NCBI GenBank assembly: GCA_031254115.1 | Contig: JAIRUZ010000048.1 | Coordinates: forward strand, 1-47,617 | Source: Streptococcaceae bacterium | GTDB lineage: Bacteria > Bacillota > Bacilli > Lactobacillales > Streptococcaceae | Length of the DNA stretch: 47,617 bases | Direction: 5' to 3' | Part shown: piece by piece, positions 20,222 to 31,117 of the stretch | How the letters are laid out: every line of letters begins with the position of its first letter | How positions within the stretch are numbered: the first letter of the stretch is position 1 | Made by a program: the position numbers and the translations under genes | The notes under the pieces: model-generated | The model's database searches: none | Told to the model about the DNA's origin: nothing | Seen by the model: the letters and a program-made list of their open reading frames with translations, nothing else

Positions 20222-20638
20222 ATGGCACAATCTCTAAATACCAAAGTGGAGCTGACGGGCGAGGCGATTGCCTATGCTGGTTTTCCGCAATATGGCAAAT
20301 TTATGATCGGCGATTATGCGTTTGAATTTTTTGATGATCGCAGCGTTGAAAAAAACATGCAATTTCCGTGGGAGTCGATTAAGCTCGTGCAAGGCAGCAT
20401 CACGGGCAATAGGAAAAAGCCTGCAATTGGGCGTACCTTTTATGTCGTGCTGAAAAATGGCAACAAAGTCCGTTTCAATTCGCAAGAAACTGGGAAAATT
20501 CTCAAAATTTTTCGTGAGCGGCTTGGCAATGACAAAGTCGTCAAAGCACCGACCTTCACGCATACTTGGCGGCAATTATTTAAATTGGAGTCGTGGAAAA
20601 ATACCTTTCGGCGCAAGAAAAAAGCAGGTCGCAACTGA
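20222..20638 (+). CDS. DUF956 family protein (ManO-like)
   Basis: LNTKVELTGEAIAYAGFPQYGKFMIGDYAFEFFDDRSVEKNMQFPWESIKLV; located downstream of man-type PTS as is typical. Confidence 0.8.
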   Translation: MAQSLNTKVELTGEAIAYAGFPQYGKFMIGDYAFEFFDDRSVEKNMQFPWESIKLVQGSITGNRKKPAIGRTFYVVLKNGNKVRFNSQETGKILKIFRERLGNDKVVKAPTFTHTWRQLFKLESWKNTFRRKKKAGRN

Positions 20639-20982
20639 TGGAAACAGTCGCAGGCGAAGCGCTGATTTTTATGGGCGCAATGGAGCGCGGCACGCTTTCT
20701 GTCAGGGCTGACAGAATTGAATTTGCGTTTAAAAATCCGCGCACGGGGACAAACCTCGTGTATCCATGGGAGCTGGTGAGTGGTCTTGAGATTCACGTCA
20801 CGAGCGGCAAAAAAATCAAATCGGATTTTTCGCTTCTTCTTGCGACACAAACAAAAATTCATTTTTCGTCTAAAAAAGCGCCTGATTTCATTCGCCAAAT
20901 CAGCGATAAAATTGGGCATGAAAATGTCATGCGCGAGCCAACACTTCTGTCAGGGCTGACAGAACCTTTTCGCAGAAAATAA
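20638..20982 (+). CDS. Second, divergent DUF956-like protein
   Basis: METVAGEALIFMGAMERGTLSVRADRIEFAFKNPRTGTNLVYPWELVSGLEIHVTSGKKI parallels the upstream gene (GEA...YPWE); stop/start overlap TGATG. Confidence 0.65.
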   Translation: METVAGEALIFMGAMERGTLSVRADRIEFAFKNPRTGTNLVYPWELVSGLEIHVTSGKKIKSDFSLLLATQTKIHFSSKKAPDFIRQISDKIGHENVMREPTLLSGLTEPFRRK

Positions 20983-20999
20983 TCGCAGCAATTTCTTGA

Positions 21000-21232
21000 C
21001 ATTCAAAATTTTTGTGGTACAATAAGGGCAATCAGATAAGTAAATCGCTTTCATTTTCAGAAAGTCTGCGGGCGCTGCGAGCAGATAATGCAAGAGATTG
21101 AAATTCTACTGAGGCAGAAATTGACAAGAAAATTTCTGAAAATAAAAGAACGTAATTAAGTGCACTACTTAGTGAAGCCGGATGGAACCGTGGCGAAAGT
21201 CACTCCGGACAAACGCGTGGGGCACTTTTCTT
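21000..21232 (+). ncRNA. T-box leader of serS
   Basis: Structured leader with GGATGGAACCGTGGC T-box-like core and a late AAGTGCACTACTT... GGGGCACTTTTCTTT terminator-type pairing before serS; contains TCTAC (possible Ser specifier). Confidence 0.75.
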
Positions 21233-21263
21233 TGTGTCTCAATCAAAAAATGAGGAGGCAGAA

Positions 21264-22535
21264 ATGCTGGATATGAAACGAATCCGTCAGGACGTTGACG
21301 GGGTGGCAAAACAATTGGAAGTGCGCGGCGTGGCAAAAGAAACGCTGTCAGAGCTGACAAGGCTTGACGAAGAGCGTCGCGAGCTGATTGTCAAAGTTGA
21401 AGAGCTTAAGGCGCTTCGCAATGAGGCATCAGAAAAAATTGCGCAAGCCAAGCGAAAGGGTGAAAACGCTGAGGAACAAATTGCTGAAATGGGCACGGTG
21501 GCCGCTGAAATCAAAGCTGACGACGAAAAACTTGCGCTACTTGACACGCAAATCAATGACATCGTCGTACTGATTCCAAACATCGCACACGCGTCAGTAC
21601 CAATTGGCGCTGACGAAGACGCTAATGTCGAGGTTCGCCGTCACGGCGAGGCTCCAAAATTTGACTTTGAGCCAAAGGCGCATTGGGATTTGGGCACGGA
21701 TCTCGACATTCTTGACTGGGAACGTGGCGCGAAAGTCACGGGCACGCGTTTCCTTTTCTACAAAGGGCTTGGCGCGAAGCTCGAGCGCGCGGTCTACAAT
21801 TTCATGCTTGACGAGCACGAAAAAGAAGGCTACACCGAGATGATTCCACCCTACATGGTCAATCAAGACTCCATGTTTGGCACGGGGCAATATCCAAAAT
21901 TCAAGGAAGACACGTTTGAGCTTAAAGACGAGCGCGGCTTCGTTCTTATCCCAACTGCTGAAGTTCCGCTCACAAATTATTACCGAGGCGAAATCATTGA
22001 CGGCGCCAAATTGCCGATTTATCTGACAGCGATGTCGCCAAGCTTTCGCTCAGAAGCTGGGTCTGCAGGACGTGATACGCGCGGCCTCATTCGCTTGCAC
22101 CAATTCCACAAAGTCGAGATGGTCAAATTCGCATCGCAAGAAACGTCTTACGATGAGCTTGAAAAAATGGTGGTCAACGCCGAAAATATTTTACAAAAAC
22201 TGGGGCTTGCTTATCGCGTGATTACACTCTCTACGGGCGACATGGGCTTCTCTGCGGCGAAAACATACGACCTTGAAGTTTGGATTCCTGCGCAAAATAC
22301 CTATCGCGAAATTTCAAGCTGCTCAAATTGCGAAGATTTTCAAGCACGACGTGCACAAATTCGCTATCGCGACGCAGACGGAAAAGTTAAACTTGCACAC
22401 ACGCTAAACGGCTCTGGACTCGCTGTTGGCCGTACGGTTGCCGCGATTCTTGAAAATTATCAAAATGCGGACGGCTCCGTCACAATTCCTGAAGTCCTAC
22501 GTCCTTATATGGGCGGCCGCGACATCATCAAATAA
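21264..22535 (+). CDS. serS: Seryl-tRNA synthetase
   Basis: [23 protein letters not shown] ... [30 protein letters not shown] before ATG 21264. Confidence 0.95.
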   Translation: MLDMKRIRQDVDGVAKQLEVRGVAKETLSELTRLDEERRELIVKVEELKALRNEASEKIAQAKRKGENAEEQIAEMGTVAAEIKADDEKLALLDTQINDIVVLIPNIAHASVPIGADEDANVEVRRHGEAPKFDFEPKAHWDLGTDLDILDWERGAKVTGTRFLFYKGLGAKLERAVYNFMLDEHEKEGYTEMIPPYMVNQDSMFGTGQYPKFKEDTFELKDERGFVLIPTAEVPLTNYYRGEIIDGAKLPIYLTAMSPSFRSEAGSAGRDTRGLIRLHQFHKVEMVKFASQETSYDELEKMVVNAENILQKLGLAYRVITLSTGDMGFSAAKTYDLEVWIPAQNTYREISSCSNCEDFQARRAQIRYRDADGKVKLAHTLNGSGLAVGRTVAAILENYQNADGSVTIPEVLRPYMGGRDIIK

Positions 22536-22540
22536 AATAA

Positions 22541-22566
22541 AAAATCGCTCAAATTGAGCGATTTTC
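22541..22566. terminator. Bidirectional terminator between serS and groEL
   Basis: AAAATCGCTCAAATTGAGCGATTTT. Confidence 0.75.
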
Positions 22567-22579
22567 GTTTGCTTTTTAG

Positions 22580-24214
<1,635 letters not shown>

Positions 24215-24229
24215 TCATTACCTTTCAAA

Positions 24230-24511
24230 TTAGAGAATCGCAAGCAAATCAGATTCGCGCGCAATCAAGAACTCTTCGCCTTCAAATTTGACTTTGTCGC
24301 CGCCATATTTGCTAAAAATAACGGTGTCACCAGGTTTTACCGCTAGGGCAATCAAAGTGCCGTCTTTTGTTGTTTTTCCTGGTCCCACAGCGACAACTTC
24401 CGCAGTTTGTGGCTTTTCTTGGGCACTTGTCGCAAGCAAAATGCCACCTGCAGACTGCTCCTCTTCTTCTTTGACGCGCAATATCACGCGGTCAGCTAAA
24501 GGTTTTAACAT
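24230..24511 (-). CDS. groES: Co-chaperonin GroES
   Basis: [46 protein letters not shown]. Confidence 0.97.
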   Translation of the reverse strand: MLKPLADRVILRVKEEEEQSAGGILLATSAQEKPQTAEVVAVGPGKTTKDGTLIALAVKPGDTVIFSKYGGDKVKFEGEEFLIARESDLLAIL

Positions 24512-24547
24512 GAAAATCCCTCCAAATTTTAATAATATTTTTTAGAA

Positions 24548-24574
24548 TTAGCACTCTATTTATCCGAGTGCTAA
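24548..24574 (-). promoter_or_regulatory. CIRCE element (HrcA operator) of groESL
   Basis: TTAGCACTC-N9-GAGTGCTAA, just downstream of TTGACT-17-TATAAT (TATAAT at 24586-24591, minus). Confidence 0.95.
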
Positions 24575-24624
24575 CTTATACTTTTATTATAACTCAAAGG
24601 TCAAAAATAGTCAAGAATTTGATT

Positions 24625-25029
24625 TTAAAACGGGAGTTCCTCCGCTTCTAAAATCATATCCGCGTCTTTCGTGCCTTGAACCGCAAGCGCCGCACGACGC
24701 GCGACCGTTGTCCGTGACTCCAACATCTGAAAATTAACGCCTAAGACTTCAGTGACATAATGCCGCTCTTTGTCCTTGCCGTCAAAACTGTACGCACGAA
24801 TTTCGCCTTCAACCGAAATGAGCATACCCTTTTTGGCATAAGACACAATCGTTTCGGCCGTTTTGCCCCAAAACATACAGCTGATAAAATCCGCTTCGCG
24901 ATCGCCGTCAGCGTTCTTGAAACGGCGATTGACCGCAAGTGTCACGCGGGTAAAGTTTTTGTCCGTTTTAGTCGTTGAAAGCTCAGGCGCGCTGACCAAG
25001 CGCCCGATAAGTTGCACGTTATTCATCAT
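24625..25029 (-). CDS. Single-stranded DNA-binding protein (short, SsbB-like)
   Basis: MMNNVQLIGRLVSAPELSTTKTDKNFTRVTLAVNRRFKNADGDREADFI...; short linker and acidic tip EELPF; SD GGAGG; adjacent to groESL as in streptococcal ssbB loci. Confidence 0.88.
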   Translation of the reverse strand: MMNNVQLIGRLVSAPELSTTKTDKNFTRVTLAVNRRFKNADGDREADFISCMFWGKTAETIVSYAKKGMLISVEGEIRAYSFDGKDKERHYVTEVLGVNFQMLESRTTVARRAALAVQGTKDADMILEAEELPF

Positions 25030-25070
25030 GAAAATTTCCTCCTTTTGCAAGGCTTTTGCCTCTACCTTAT

Positions 25071-25078
25071 TATGCGTA
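25071..25078 (-). promoter_or_regulatory. Candidate ComX (cin-box/com-box) promoter element upstream of ssb
   Basis: Minus strand TTTTTTTACGCATAATAAGG; TACGCATA is 7/8 to the streptococcal TACGAATA box, 41 nt upstream of the ssb start. Confidence 0.45.
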
Positions 25079-25109
25079 AAAAAAGTGGAAATGTAACAAA
25101 GAAATGGAA

Positions 25110-26012
25110 TTATTTGAGAAGTTTTTGTAAATCGTCTGGTAATGGGCATTCTAAAACGATTTTCTGATTTCGGATGAGATTTTTAAATTCTAGGTGATGG
25201 CAATGCAACGCCTGACGCGCAAGAAGGTCATGATTGCCGCCATAAAGCGTGTCGCCGATGAGCGGAAAACCGATGTGGCTCATGTGCACGCGAATTTGGT
25301 GCGTGCGCCCCGTGTGAAGCGTGAGATCAAGGAGCCTGAGGTCATTCTTTTCTAAAACGGTCGTGTAGCTCGTCGACGCATTTTTAGTTTCATAAAGCCC
25401 GCCAAATCCGTCAAACCTGACTTGACGCTTAATAATTGAATTTTCAGCACGGCCGATTGGCAAATTGATTCTGTCAGCGCTGACAAAATTTTCATTTGCT
25501 TTGATAAGCGCAAAATAGCGTTTTTGAAGGCTTTCGCGGCCGCGCCCAGCTGACAGAAGCGCATGCGCATAACGATGTTTGGCAAACAGCATCAAGCCCG
25601 ACGTGTCTTTGTCGAGCCGCGTGACAATGTGCACCGTTTGATTGGGGTAATTTTTCGCGCGAATATAGCCCGCGACAAAATTGCTCATTGAGCCAGTCGG
25701 TTTTTCGCGGCCTGTGATAGACGGGGAACCTGCGGGCTTATTGACGATGAGATAATCTGCGTCCTCGTAAATTACATCAAGAGCAGCGTTCTCAGCAACG
25801 AGTGTTTCAGACGCTTTTTCGTCAGGCACAAAAATCGTGAGCTTCTCGCCCAGCGCGACAGGCGTTGTTGCAAGCGCGGGTATGCCCGCCACAAAAATCT
25901 CCCCGCCGTCAAATTTGACACGTGCGAGGAGGTTTTTTGATACGCCGAAATGTTTCAGAACGCGCTTAACGAGCATGTCCGCGCGAATATCGTTGACAAA
26001 TGAAAATTCCAT
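25110..26012 (-). CDS. RluA/RluD family pseudouridine synthase
   Basis: VNKPAGSPSITG; VTRLDKDTSGLMLFAKH; TGRTHQIRVHMSHIGFPLIGDTLYGG. Confidence 0.93.
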   Translation of the reverse strand: MEFSFVNDIRADMLVKRVLKHFGVSKNLLARVKFDGGEIFVAGIPALATTPVALGEKLTIFVPDEKASETLVAENAALDVIYEDADYLIVNKPAGSPSITGREKPTGSMSNFVAGYIRAKNYPNQTVHIVTRLDKDTSGLMLFAKHRYAHALLSAGRGRESLQKRYFALIKANENFVSADRINLPIGRAENSIIKRQVRFDGFGGLYETKNASTSYTTVLEKNDLRLLDLTLHTGRTHQIRVHMSHIGFPLIGDTLYGGNHDLLARQALHCHHLEFKNLIRNQKIVLECPLPDDLQKLLK

Positions 26013-26817
26013 TAATTATTTCCTTCGATAAATGCGTGGCGCACACGTTTCCAAAAATGTGAGCGGTTGAGATTGGCAAAAGCGATGGTTTCGCCCGACA
26101 TCTCGTAGCGAATTTCCGCGATGTCCGAGAAATCAAGCGCAAACTGGTCAATCGTGAGGACGTAATCATTGCCTGACGCTGGGACAATCGTGAGCGTGTC
26201 TTTTTTCGCGATGATAATCGGCGCGCCAAGCGTGCGAAAGACAATATTGTTAAGACTCGCGACCTCGGCCATTTGCATGGCTGCAACGGCTGGGTGCATG
26301 ACGGCGCCGCCCACGGATTTATTGTAAGCTGTCGAGCCCGACGGCGTCGCAACTGACAGGCCGTCGCCGCGAAAACGCTCAAAAAATTCGCCCGAAATGC
26401 TCACGTCAGCCACGAGCGTTTTCACGCGCGTTCTGATAATCGACTCATTGAGCGCCAGATGCTCTGTCACACGGCCGTCATGGCAGGTCACAGTCACTTT
26501 GAGCAGCGGATAACGCGTCGCTTTCTCTGGGTTTTCATTTGGCAGCGCTGACAATAATTCGCTCAGCTGATCATTCGTAAAATCGGTGTAAAAGCCGAGG
26601 TGGCCCGTGTGTACGCCGACAAATCGAACCGCGTCAAGCTGCGTCTCATACAGGTGCATGCCTTTGAGCAGCGTGCCATCGCCGCCCACCGTAATCACAA
26701 GCTCTGGAGCTTGCTCTGTCAGCTGATAGCCCGCGACTGACAACATTTCTGAGAGTTGTTTGACAATTTTTTGTGACTCGCTTGTACTATTTCCGACAAC
26801 GGCAATCCGCTCACTCA
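26012..26817 (-). CDS. nadK: NAD kinase
   Basis: LVITVGGDGTLLKGMHLYE; FRGDGLSVATPSGSTAYNKSVGGAVMHP. Confidence 0.95.
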
Positions 26818-27464
26818 TCTTCATTCTCGCTCTCTCGCTCTTCAAAGCGCTCAAACAGGAGCTGCGCATCGCGTATTTCCTCACGAATCGCCGACATTTC
26901 ATTGTCAAGAGCAAAACCAACTTCCGCGGCACGCGTCAGACGCGCACGCACATTTTGCGGAATTGTGCCTTCGTATTTATATTCGAGCGAATGCTCAATC
27001 GTCGCCCAAAAATTCATCGCAAGCGTCCGAATCTGAATCTCGGCAAGCACCTGATGCGGCCCGTCAATCATATCAATCGTATAGCTCACAATCACATGAT
27101 ACGAGCGATAGCCCGAGTCTTTTTGATTGGCAATATAATCGCGCTCCTCAATCACTTGAAAATCCGTGCGACTTCTGAGCAACGCAAGCACGTCATAAAT
27201 ATCCTCAACAAACTGCACCATGACGCGAATGCCCGCAATATCTTCCATCTGCGCAAGCGACTCCGAACTTTGCACGTTGTAGCCGCGGTGTCTAGCTTTT
27301 GCGACAATTGAGTCGTAACGCTTCACGCGCCCCGTCACAAATTCAATCGGCGAATATTGATTTTTCTTCAAATATTGCTTTCTCACACCGCGCAATTTGA
27401 TTTTCAGCTCGCCAACCGTTTGAACATAAGGATCCAGAAACTCTTCCCATTGTTGTTTATTCAT
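26811..27464 (-). CDS. relQ: GTP pyrophosphokinase, small alarmone synthetase
   Basis: GRVKRYDSIVAKARHRGYNVQSSESLAQMEDIAGIRVMVQFVEDIYDVLALL; WATIEHSLEYKY. Confidence 0.92.
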   Translation of the reverse strand: MNKQQWEEFLDPYVQTVGELKIKLRGVRKQYLKKNQYSPIEFVTGRVKRYDSIVAKARHRGYNVQSSESLAQMEDIAGIRVMVQFVEDIYDVLALLRSRTDFQVIEERDYIANQKDSGYRSYHVIVSYTIDMIDGPHQVLAEIQIRTLAMNFWATIEHSLEYKYEGTIPQNVRARLTRAAEVGFALDNEMSAIREEIRDAQLLFERFEERESENEDE

Positions 27465-27513
27465 ATCGTTCGCCCCTTTTTAAACCTTTTGTGCTACAAT
27501 AATTATAACATTT

Positions 27514-28104
27514 ATGCCAACTAATTTAGAAATTGAGTACAAAACGCTGCTGTCAATGAGCGAATACGAAACCTTGCGCGCGCGTTTCTCGCATGTCAAG
27601 CCCGTGCGACAAGTCAATCATTATTTTGACACGACAGATTTTCAGCTTCGTGAAAAACGACTCGCTTTGCGGATTCGCACGTTCAAGCATTCGGCCGAAT
27701 TGACGCTCAAAGTGCCACTCGAAGTCGGCAACATGGAGCACAACATTACTTTGCCGCTTGGCGAGGCCGAGCAAATGATTGCTGACAAATCACTTTTGAG
27801 TGCTCTTTCTGACATTTCTGAAGTCTGTCAGCTGATAAAAGACGCTAACATCAAGCTGTCAGACGTCACGTGTATCGGCAGCCTCGCGACGACGCGCCAA
27901 GAATACCAGATGCCAATCGGCCTTGCAGCGCTTGACGCGAACAGTTATCTCGGCATGAGCGATTTTGAGTTTGAGCTCGAAGTCGACGACGCCGAGCGTG
28001 GCCAAGCCGATTTTAACGCCTTTTTAGCAGCCAATGCGATTGAATTTCGTTACGCCAGAAGCAAAGTCGTGCGCTTTCTTGACACCTTGCGACATCAAAA
28101 ATGA
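27514..28104 (+). CDS. CYTH domain protein (adenylate cyclase/thiamine triphosphatase superfamily)
   Basis: NLEIEYKTLLSMSEYETLRARF...QVNHYFDTTDFQLREKRLALRIRTF; ExExK motif. Confidence 0.9.
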   Translation: MPTNLEIEYKTLLSMSEYETLRARFSHVKPVRQVNHYFDTTDFQLREKRLALRIRTFKHSAELTLKVPLEVGNMEHNITLPLGEAEQMIADKSLLSALSDISEVCQLIKDANIKLSDVTCIGSLATTRQEYQMPIGLAALDANSYLGMSDFEFELEVDDAERGQADFNAFLAANAIEFRYARSKVVRFLDTLRHQK

Positions 28105-28132
28105 CTTACTCAAGTCCGGGTAAGTCATTTTT
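28098..28132. terminator. Bidirectional terminator between CYTH gene and ylbG
   Basis: AAAATGACTTACTCAAGTCCGGGTAAGTCATTTTTT. Confidence 0.75.
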
Positions 28133-28405
28133 TATGGCCTCATTTGTCTCGGAAAATGCAGCCGCGAAATCGTCTGATAACTCTGCCACACCGCCAATTT
28201 TCACGTCTGTCACATAATTTTGCGCCGCGAGCGTTTCCTGCAGCTTGCTGATTTCTACCGCGCGTGCGTAAAGACACACAAATTTATCCACTTTGCTCGT
28301 GTAGATCACGTCGCCAAATTTCGTCAAATTGCGCGCCTGGCGCATCGTTTTCAGATAAACATAAATAGGCCTGCGCCCAATCATCTCAAATTCTTCTGTG
28401 GGCAT
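28106..28405 (-). CDS. YlbG (DUF2129) family protein
   Basis: RRPIYVYLKTMRQARNLTKFGDVIYTSKVDKFVCLYA; neighbour of YlbF. Confidence 0.8.
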   Translation of the reverse strand: MPTEEFEMIGRRPIYVYLKTMRQARNLTKFGDVIYTSKVDKFVCLYARAVEISKLQETLAAQNYVTDVKIGGVAELSDDFAAAFSETNEAIKNDLPGLE

Positions 28406-28763
28406 GCTTTGTGCCTCCTTTTATGGGATTATACGTATTGACGGCAATCGTCGGGCTGATAGACGCTGCGATTTTTTCTGTCAGCGCTGACAAAAGCGCT
28501 TGTAGCTCATTTTCAGCAAGTTTGAGCTGATAGACTTTTTCATTGAGAGCGATTTCCTTTTGAAGCGCACGAATCTCAGGCCTGTAAGTCAAAAATGCGC
28601 GATTTTCGTCCAGACGTGCGACTTTCTCCTGCAAATCAGCATCTTCCTCAAACGCTTTTTTCGCGAGACGATACGACGACGCCTCAGAACTCGCCAAAAC
28701 CTCCTGCGTCAGCGCCTCTAAAACAGCGTCAATCTCAAACAATCTCTCGTCAATAGGTAACAT
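28386..28763 (-). CDS. YlbF/YmcA family regulator
   Basis: MLPIDERLFEIDAVLEALTQEVLASSEASSYRLAKKAFEEDADLQEKVARLDENRAFL; ATG at 28763 is preferred over the ORF-track start. Confidence 0.8.
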   Translation of the reverse strand: MLPIDERLFEIDAVLEALTQEVLASSEASSYRLAKKAFEEDADLQEKVARLDENRAFLTYRPEIRALQKEIALNEKVYQLKLAENELQALLSALTEKIAASISPTIAVNTYNPIKGGTKHAHRRI

Positions 28764-28847
28764 GTCTTTATTATAACATAAACAAGGGGACTTGCTTTTT
28801 TGTGAATTTTGTGTACAATAGTAACATATTTTAAAAAAGGAGATTTT

Positions 28848-30308
28848 ATGGTCAAAGACAAAACTTACATTCCACCGTATCACGAAACGCATCCGTCTGA
28901 AACTGAAGGGGAGAACCGCGGCCTGAAAAATCGTCACATTCAACTGATCGCAATCGCAGGCACCATCGGCACAGGGCTTTTCATGGGCGCCGGTAAGTCA
29001 ATCAGCTTGACGGGTCCTTCCATTCTTCTTGTTTACTTATTTATTGGCGGTCTCATGTTCGTCCTCCTGCGCGCCATCGGCTCCATGCTTTACATGGATC
29101 CAAGCCAACACTCATTTCTCAGCTTTGTGTTTCGCTACATCGGCCCGCGCACTGGCTATTTCATCCAATGGACCTATTGGCTCGTTGTCATTTTCATGGC
29201 AATGGCCGAATTAACCGCGATTGGCAGTTATTTGCAATACTGGCTGCCAAATGTGCCGCTCTGGGTCACCGAACCGCTGATTCTCGTTGTACTCTTTGGG
29301 CTCAACACGCTCAACGCCAAATTTTTTGGTGAAACCGAGTTTTGGTTTGGCATGATTAAAATCATCGCGATTGGCGCGATGATTCTGACTGCTATTATCC
29401 TGCTCGTCACGCATTTTGATTACAACAGCGTGCAGCATTATACCTCAACGTCAACGGGCAAGGCCGTTACCATGCACGCTGTGGGCTCTGCAAGCTTGAG
29501 CAATATTTTCAGCGGCTTTTCACTCTTTCCAAATGGCGGCATGAACTTTATCGCAAGCTTCCAGATGGTTATGTTTGCGTTCGTCGCTATGGAATTCATC
29601 GGAATGACGGCCGCCGAAACGGCCAATCCGCGCCCCACGCTCAAAAAAGCCATTCATCAGATTCCGTATCGAATCCTGATTTTCTATATTGGCGCACTTC
29701 TCGCCATCATGTCCATTATCACGTGGCATGATATTCCAGCGGACGCCTCGCCGTTTGTCATGGTTTTTCAGCTCATTGGCGTGACTTGGGCGGCAAGTCT
29801 TGTCAATTTTGTTGTCTTGACTTCCGCGTCATCTGCGCTTAATTCTGCGCTCTTCTCGACCTCGCGCAATTTGTACTCGCTCTCAGTCTCTAACGGCGAT
29901 AAAGCGCTCAAACCCTTTACAAAACTTTCAAAAAATGGTATTCCGCTCAATGCGCTGATTTTCACGGCTCTTCTCATCTTCTTAACACCCTTTATCACAC
30001 TGATTCCAGGCGTTGCCAATGCGTTTGTTGCCGTGACTGCCATTGCTACAAATCTTTTCCTTATCGTGTATGTCGTGACGCTCATAACCTATCTGCGCTA
30101 CCGCCGCTCGCCTGAGTTTGTCGGTGAAGTCTTCAAAACGCCGTGGATTTTGATTCCCGTGACCATCGTATTCTTCATCTTGATTTTTCTATCCCTCTTC
30201 TTCTTTAAGGACACGGCTGGCCCCGCAATTGGCGCTGTTATCTGGGTTATCGTCTTTGGCTTAGTTTCGTTCTTTAGAAAACCTGCACTGGAAACTGAAA
30301 AAGCATAA
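28848..30308 (+). CDS. Amino acid permease (APC superfamily)
   Basis: ENRGLKNRHIQLIAIAGTIGTGLFMGAGKSISLTGPSILLVYLFIGG; SD aaaggagat before ATG 28848. Confidence 0.92.
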   Translation: MVKDKTYIPPYHETHPSETEGENRGLKNRHIQLIAIAGTIGTGLFMGAGKSISLTGPSILLVYLFIGGLMFVLLRAIGSMLYMDPSQHSFLSFVFRYIGPRTGYFIQWTYWLVVIFMAMAELTAIGSYLQYWLPNVPLWVTEPLILVVLFGLNTLNAKFFGETEFWFGMIKIIAIGAMILTAIILLVTHFDYNSVQHYTSTSTGKAVTMHAVGSASLSNIFSGFSLFPNGGMNFIASFQMVMFAFVAMEFIGMTAAETANPRPTLKKAIHQIPYRILIFYIGALLAIMSIITWHDIPADASPFVMVFQLIGVTWAASLVNFVVLTSASSALNSALFSTSRNLYSLSVSNGDKALKPFTKLSKNGIPLNALIFTALLIFLTPFITLIPGVANAFVAVTAIATNLFLIVYVVTLITYLRYRRSPEFVGEVFKTPWILIPVTIVFFILIFLSLFFFKDTAGPAIGAVIWVIVFGLVSFFRKPALETEKA

Positions 30309-30321
30309 CGCAACATCAACT

Positions 30322-30357
30322 AAAAAATTCCGCTGACGCTGTCAACTGGAATTTTTT
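30322..30357. terminator. Bidirectional terminator between permease and clpP
   Basis: AAAAAATTCC ... GGAATTTTTT. Confidence 0.7.
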
Positions 30358-30363
30358 ATTTTT

Positions 30364-30960
30364 TTATTTCAACTCATTACGCGTCATGATTTCATCAATG
30401 AAACCGTAAGCAAGCGTCTCTTCTGCCGTCATCCAATTATCACGCTCAGCGTCCGTATGAATTTGCTCAACAGACTTGCCTGAATTGTCTGAGAGAATCT
30501 TCTCAAGACGCACACGCGTTTTCTTGAGCTGCTCAGCAATAATCGTCATGTCCGTCTCTTGCGTGCCACCTTGCGCGCCGCCCATCGGCTGATGAATCAG
30601 ATATTCGGCATTTGGCAACATGAAACGTTTGCCCTTCGTTCCGCTTGATGCGATGATGGTGCCCATTGACGCCGCCATTCCCATGACAATCGTCTGAACG
30701 TCTGATTTGATGAAATTCATCGTATCAACAATCGCAAGGCCTGCGCTGACAGAGCCGCCGGGCGTATTGATGTACATGTAAATATCTTTCGTCGAATCTT
30801 GACCTTCAAGGAACAAAAGCTGTGCAATAATGGCGTTAGCCATTGTGTCCTCAACTTGCCCTTGAACCATAATAATCCGATCTTTCAGCAGACGTGAATA
30901 GATGTCGTAAGCGCGCTCACCGCGTGAGCTTTGTTCAATGACCGTAGGAATCATTACCAT
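30364..30960 (-). CDS. clpP: ATP-dependent Clp protease proteolytic subunit
   Basis: [81 protein letters not shown]. Confidence 0.97.
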   Translation of the reverse strand: MVMIPTVIEQSSRGERAYDIYSRLLKDRIIMVQGQVEDTMANAIIAQLLFLEGQDSTKDIYMYINTPGGSVSAGLAIVDTMNFIKSDVQTIVMGMAASMGTIIASSGTKGKRFMLPNAEYLIHQPMGGAQGGTQETDMTIIAEQLKKTRVRLEKILSDNSGKSVEQIHTDAERDNWMTAEETLAYGFIDEIMTRNELK

Positions 30961-31082
30961 TTTGTTTCTCCAATCTTTATAGACAGTTTATCAGTCAAAG
31001 CTTAACATAAGCTGTTTTAGCTATCACTTTGATACACGTATGATACCATAAAGGTCAAAAAAGGTCAAACATTTAGATTCTC

Positions 31083-31111
31083 TTGTCAAATGGCGGATAA
31101 CTTGCTATAAT
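31083..31111 (+). promoter_or_regulatory. Near-consensus sigma-A promoter for the 31118 gene
   Basis: TTGTCA-17 bp-TATAAT with TGC extended -10. Confidence 0.85.
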
Positions 31112-31117
31112 AAAGCA

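Noticed and set aside
26012-27464. relQ-nadK-RluA overlap as a novel operon
   Set aside because: The relQ-nadK-pseudouridine synthase order is widely conserved in Firmicutes; ordinary.
27495-27514. CYTH gene as another strict leaderless case
   Set aside because: No SD is visible, but the best -10 (TGCTACAAT) is 13 nt from the ATG and the alternative TATAAC is only 4 nt away, so it does not meet the 6-7 nt rule; at most a very short leader.
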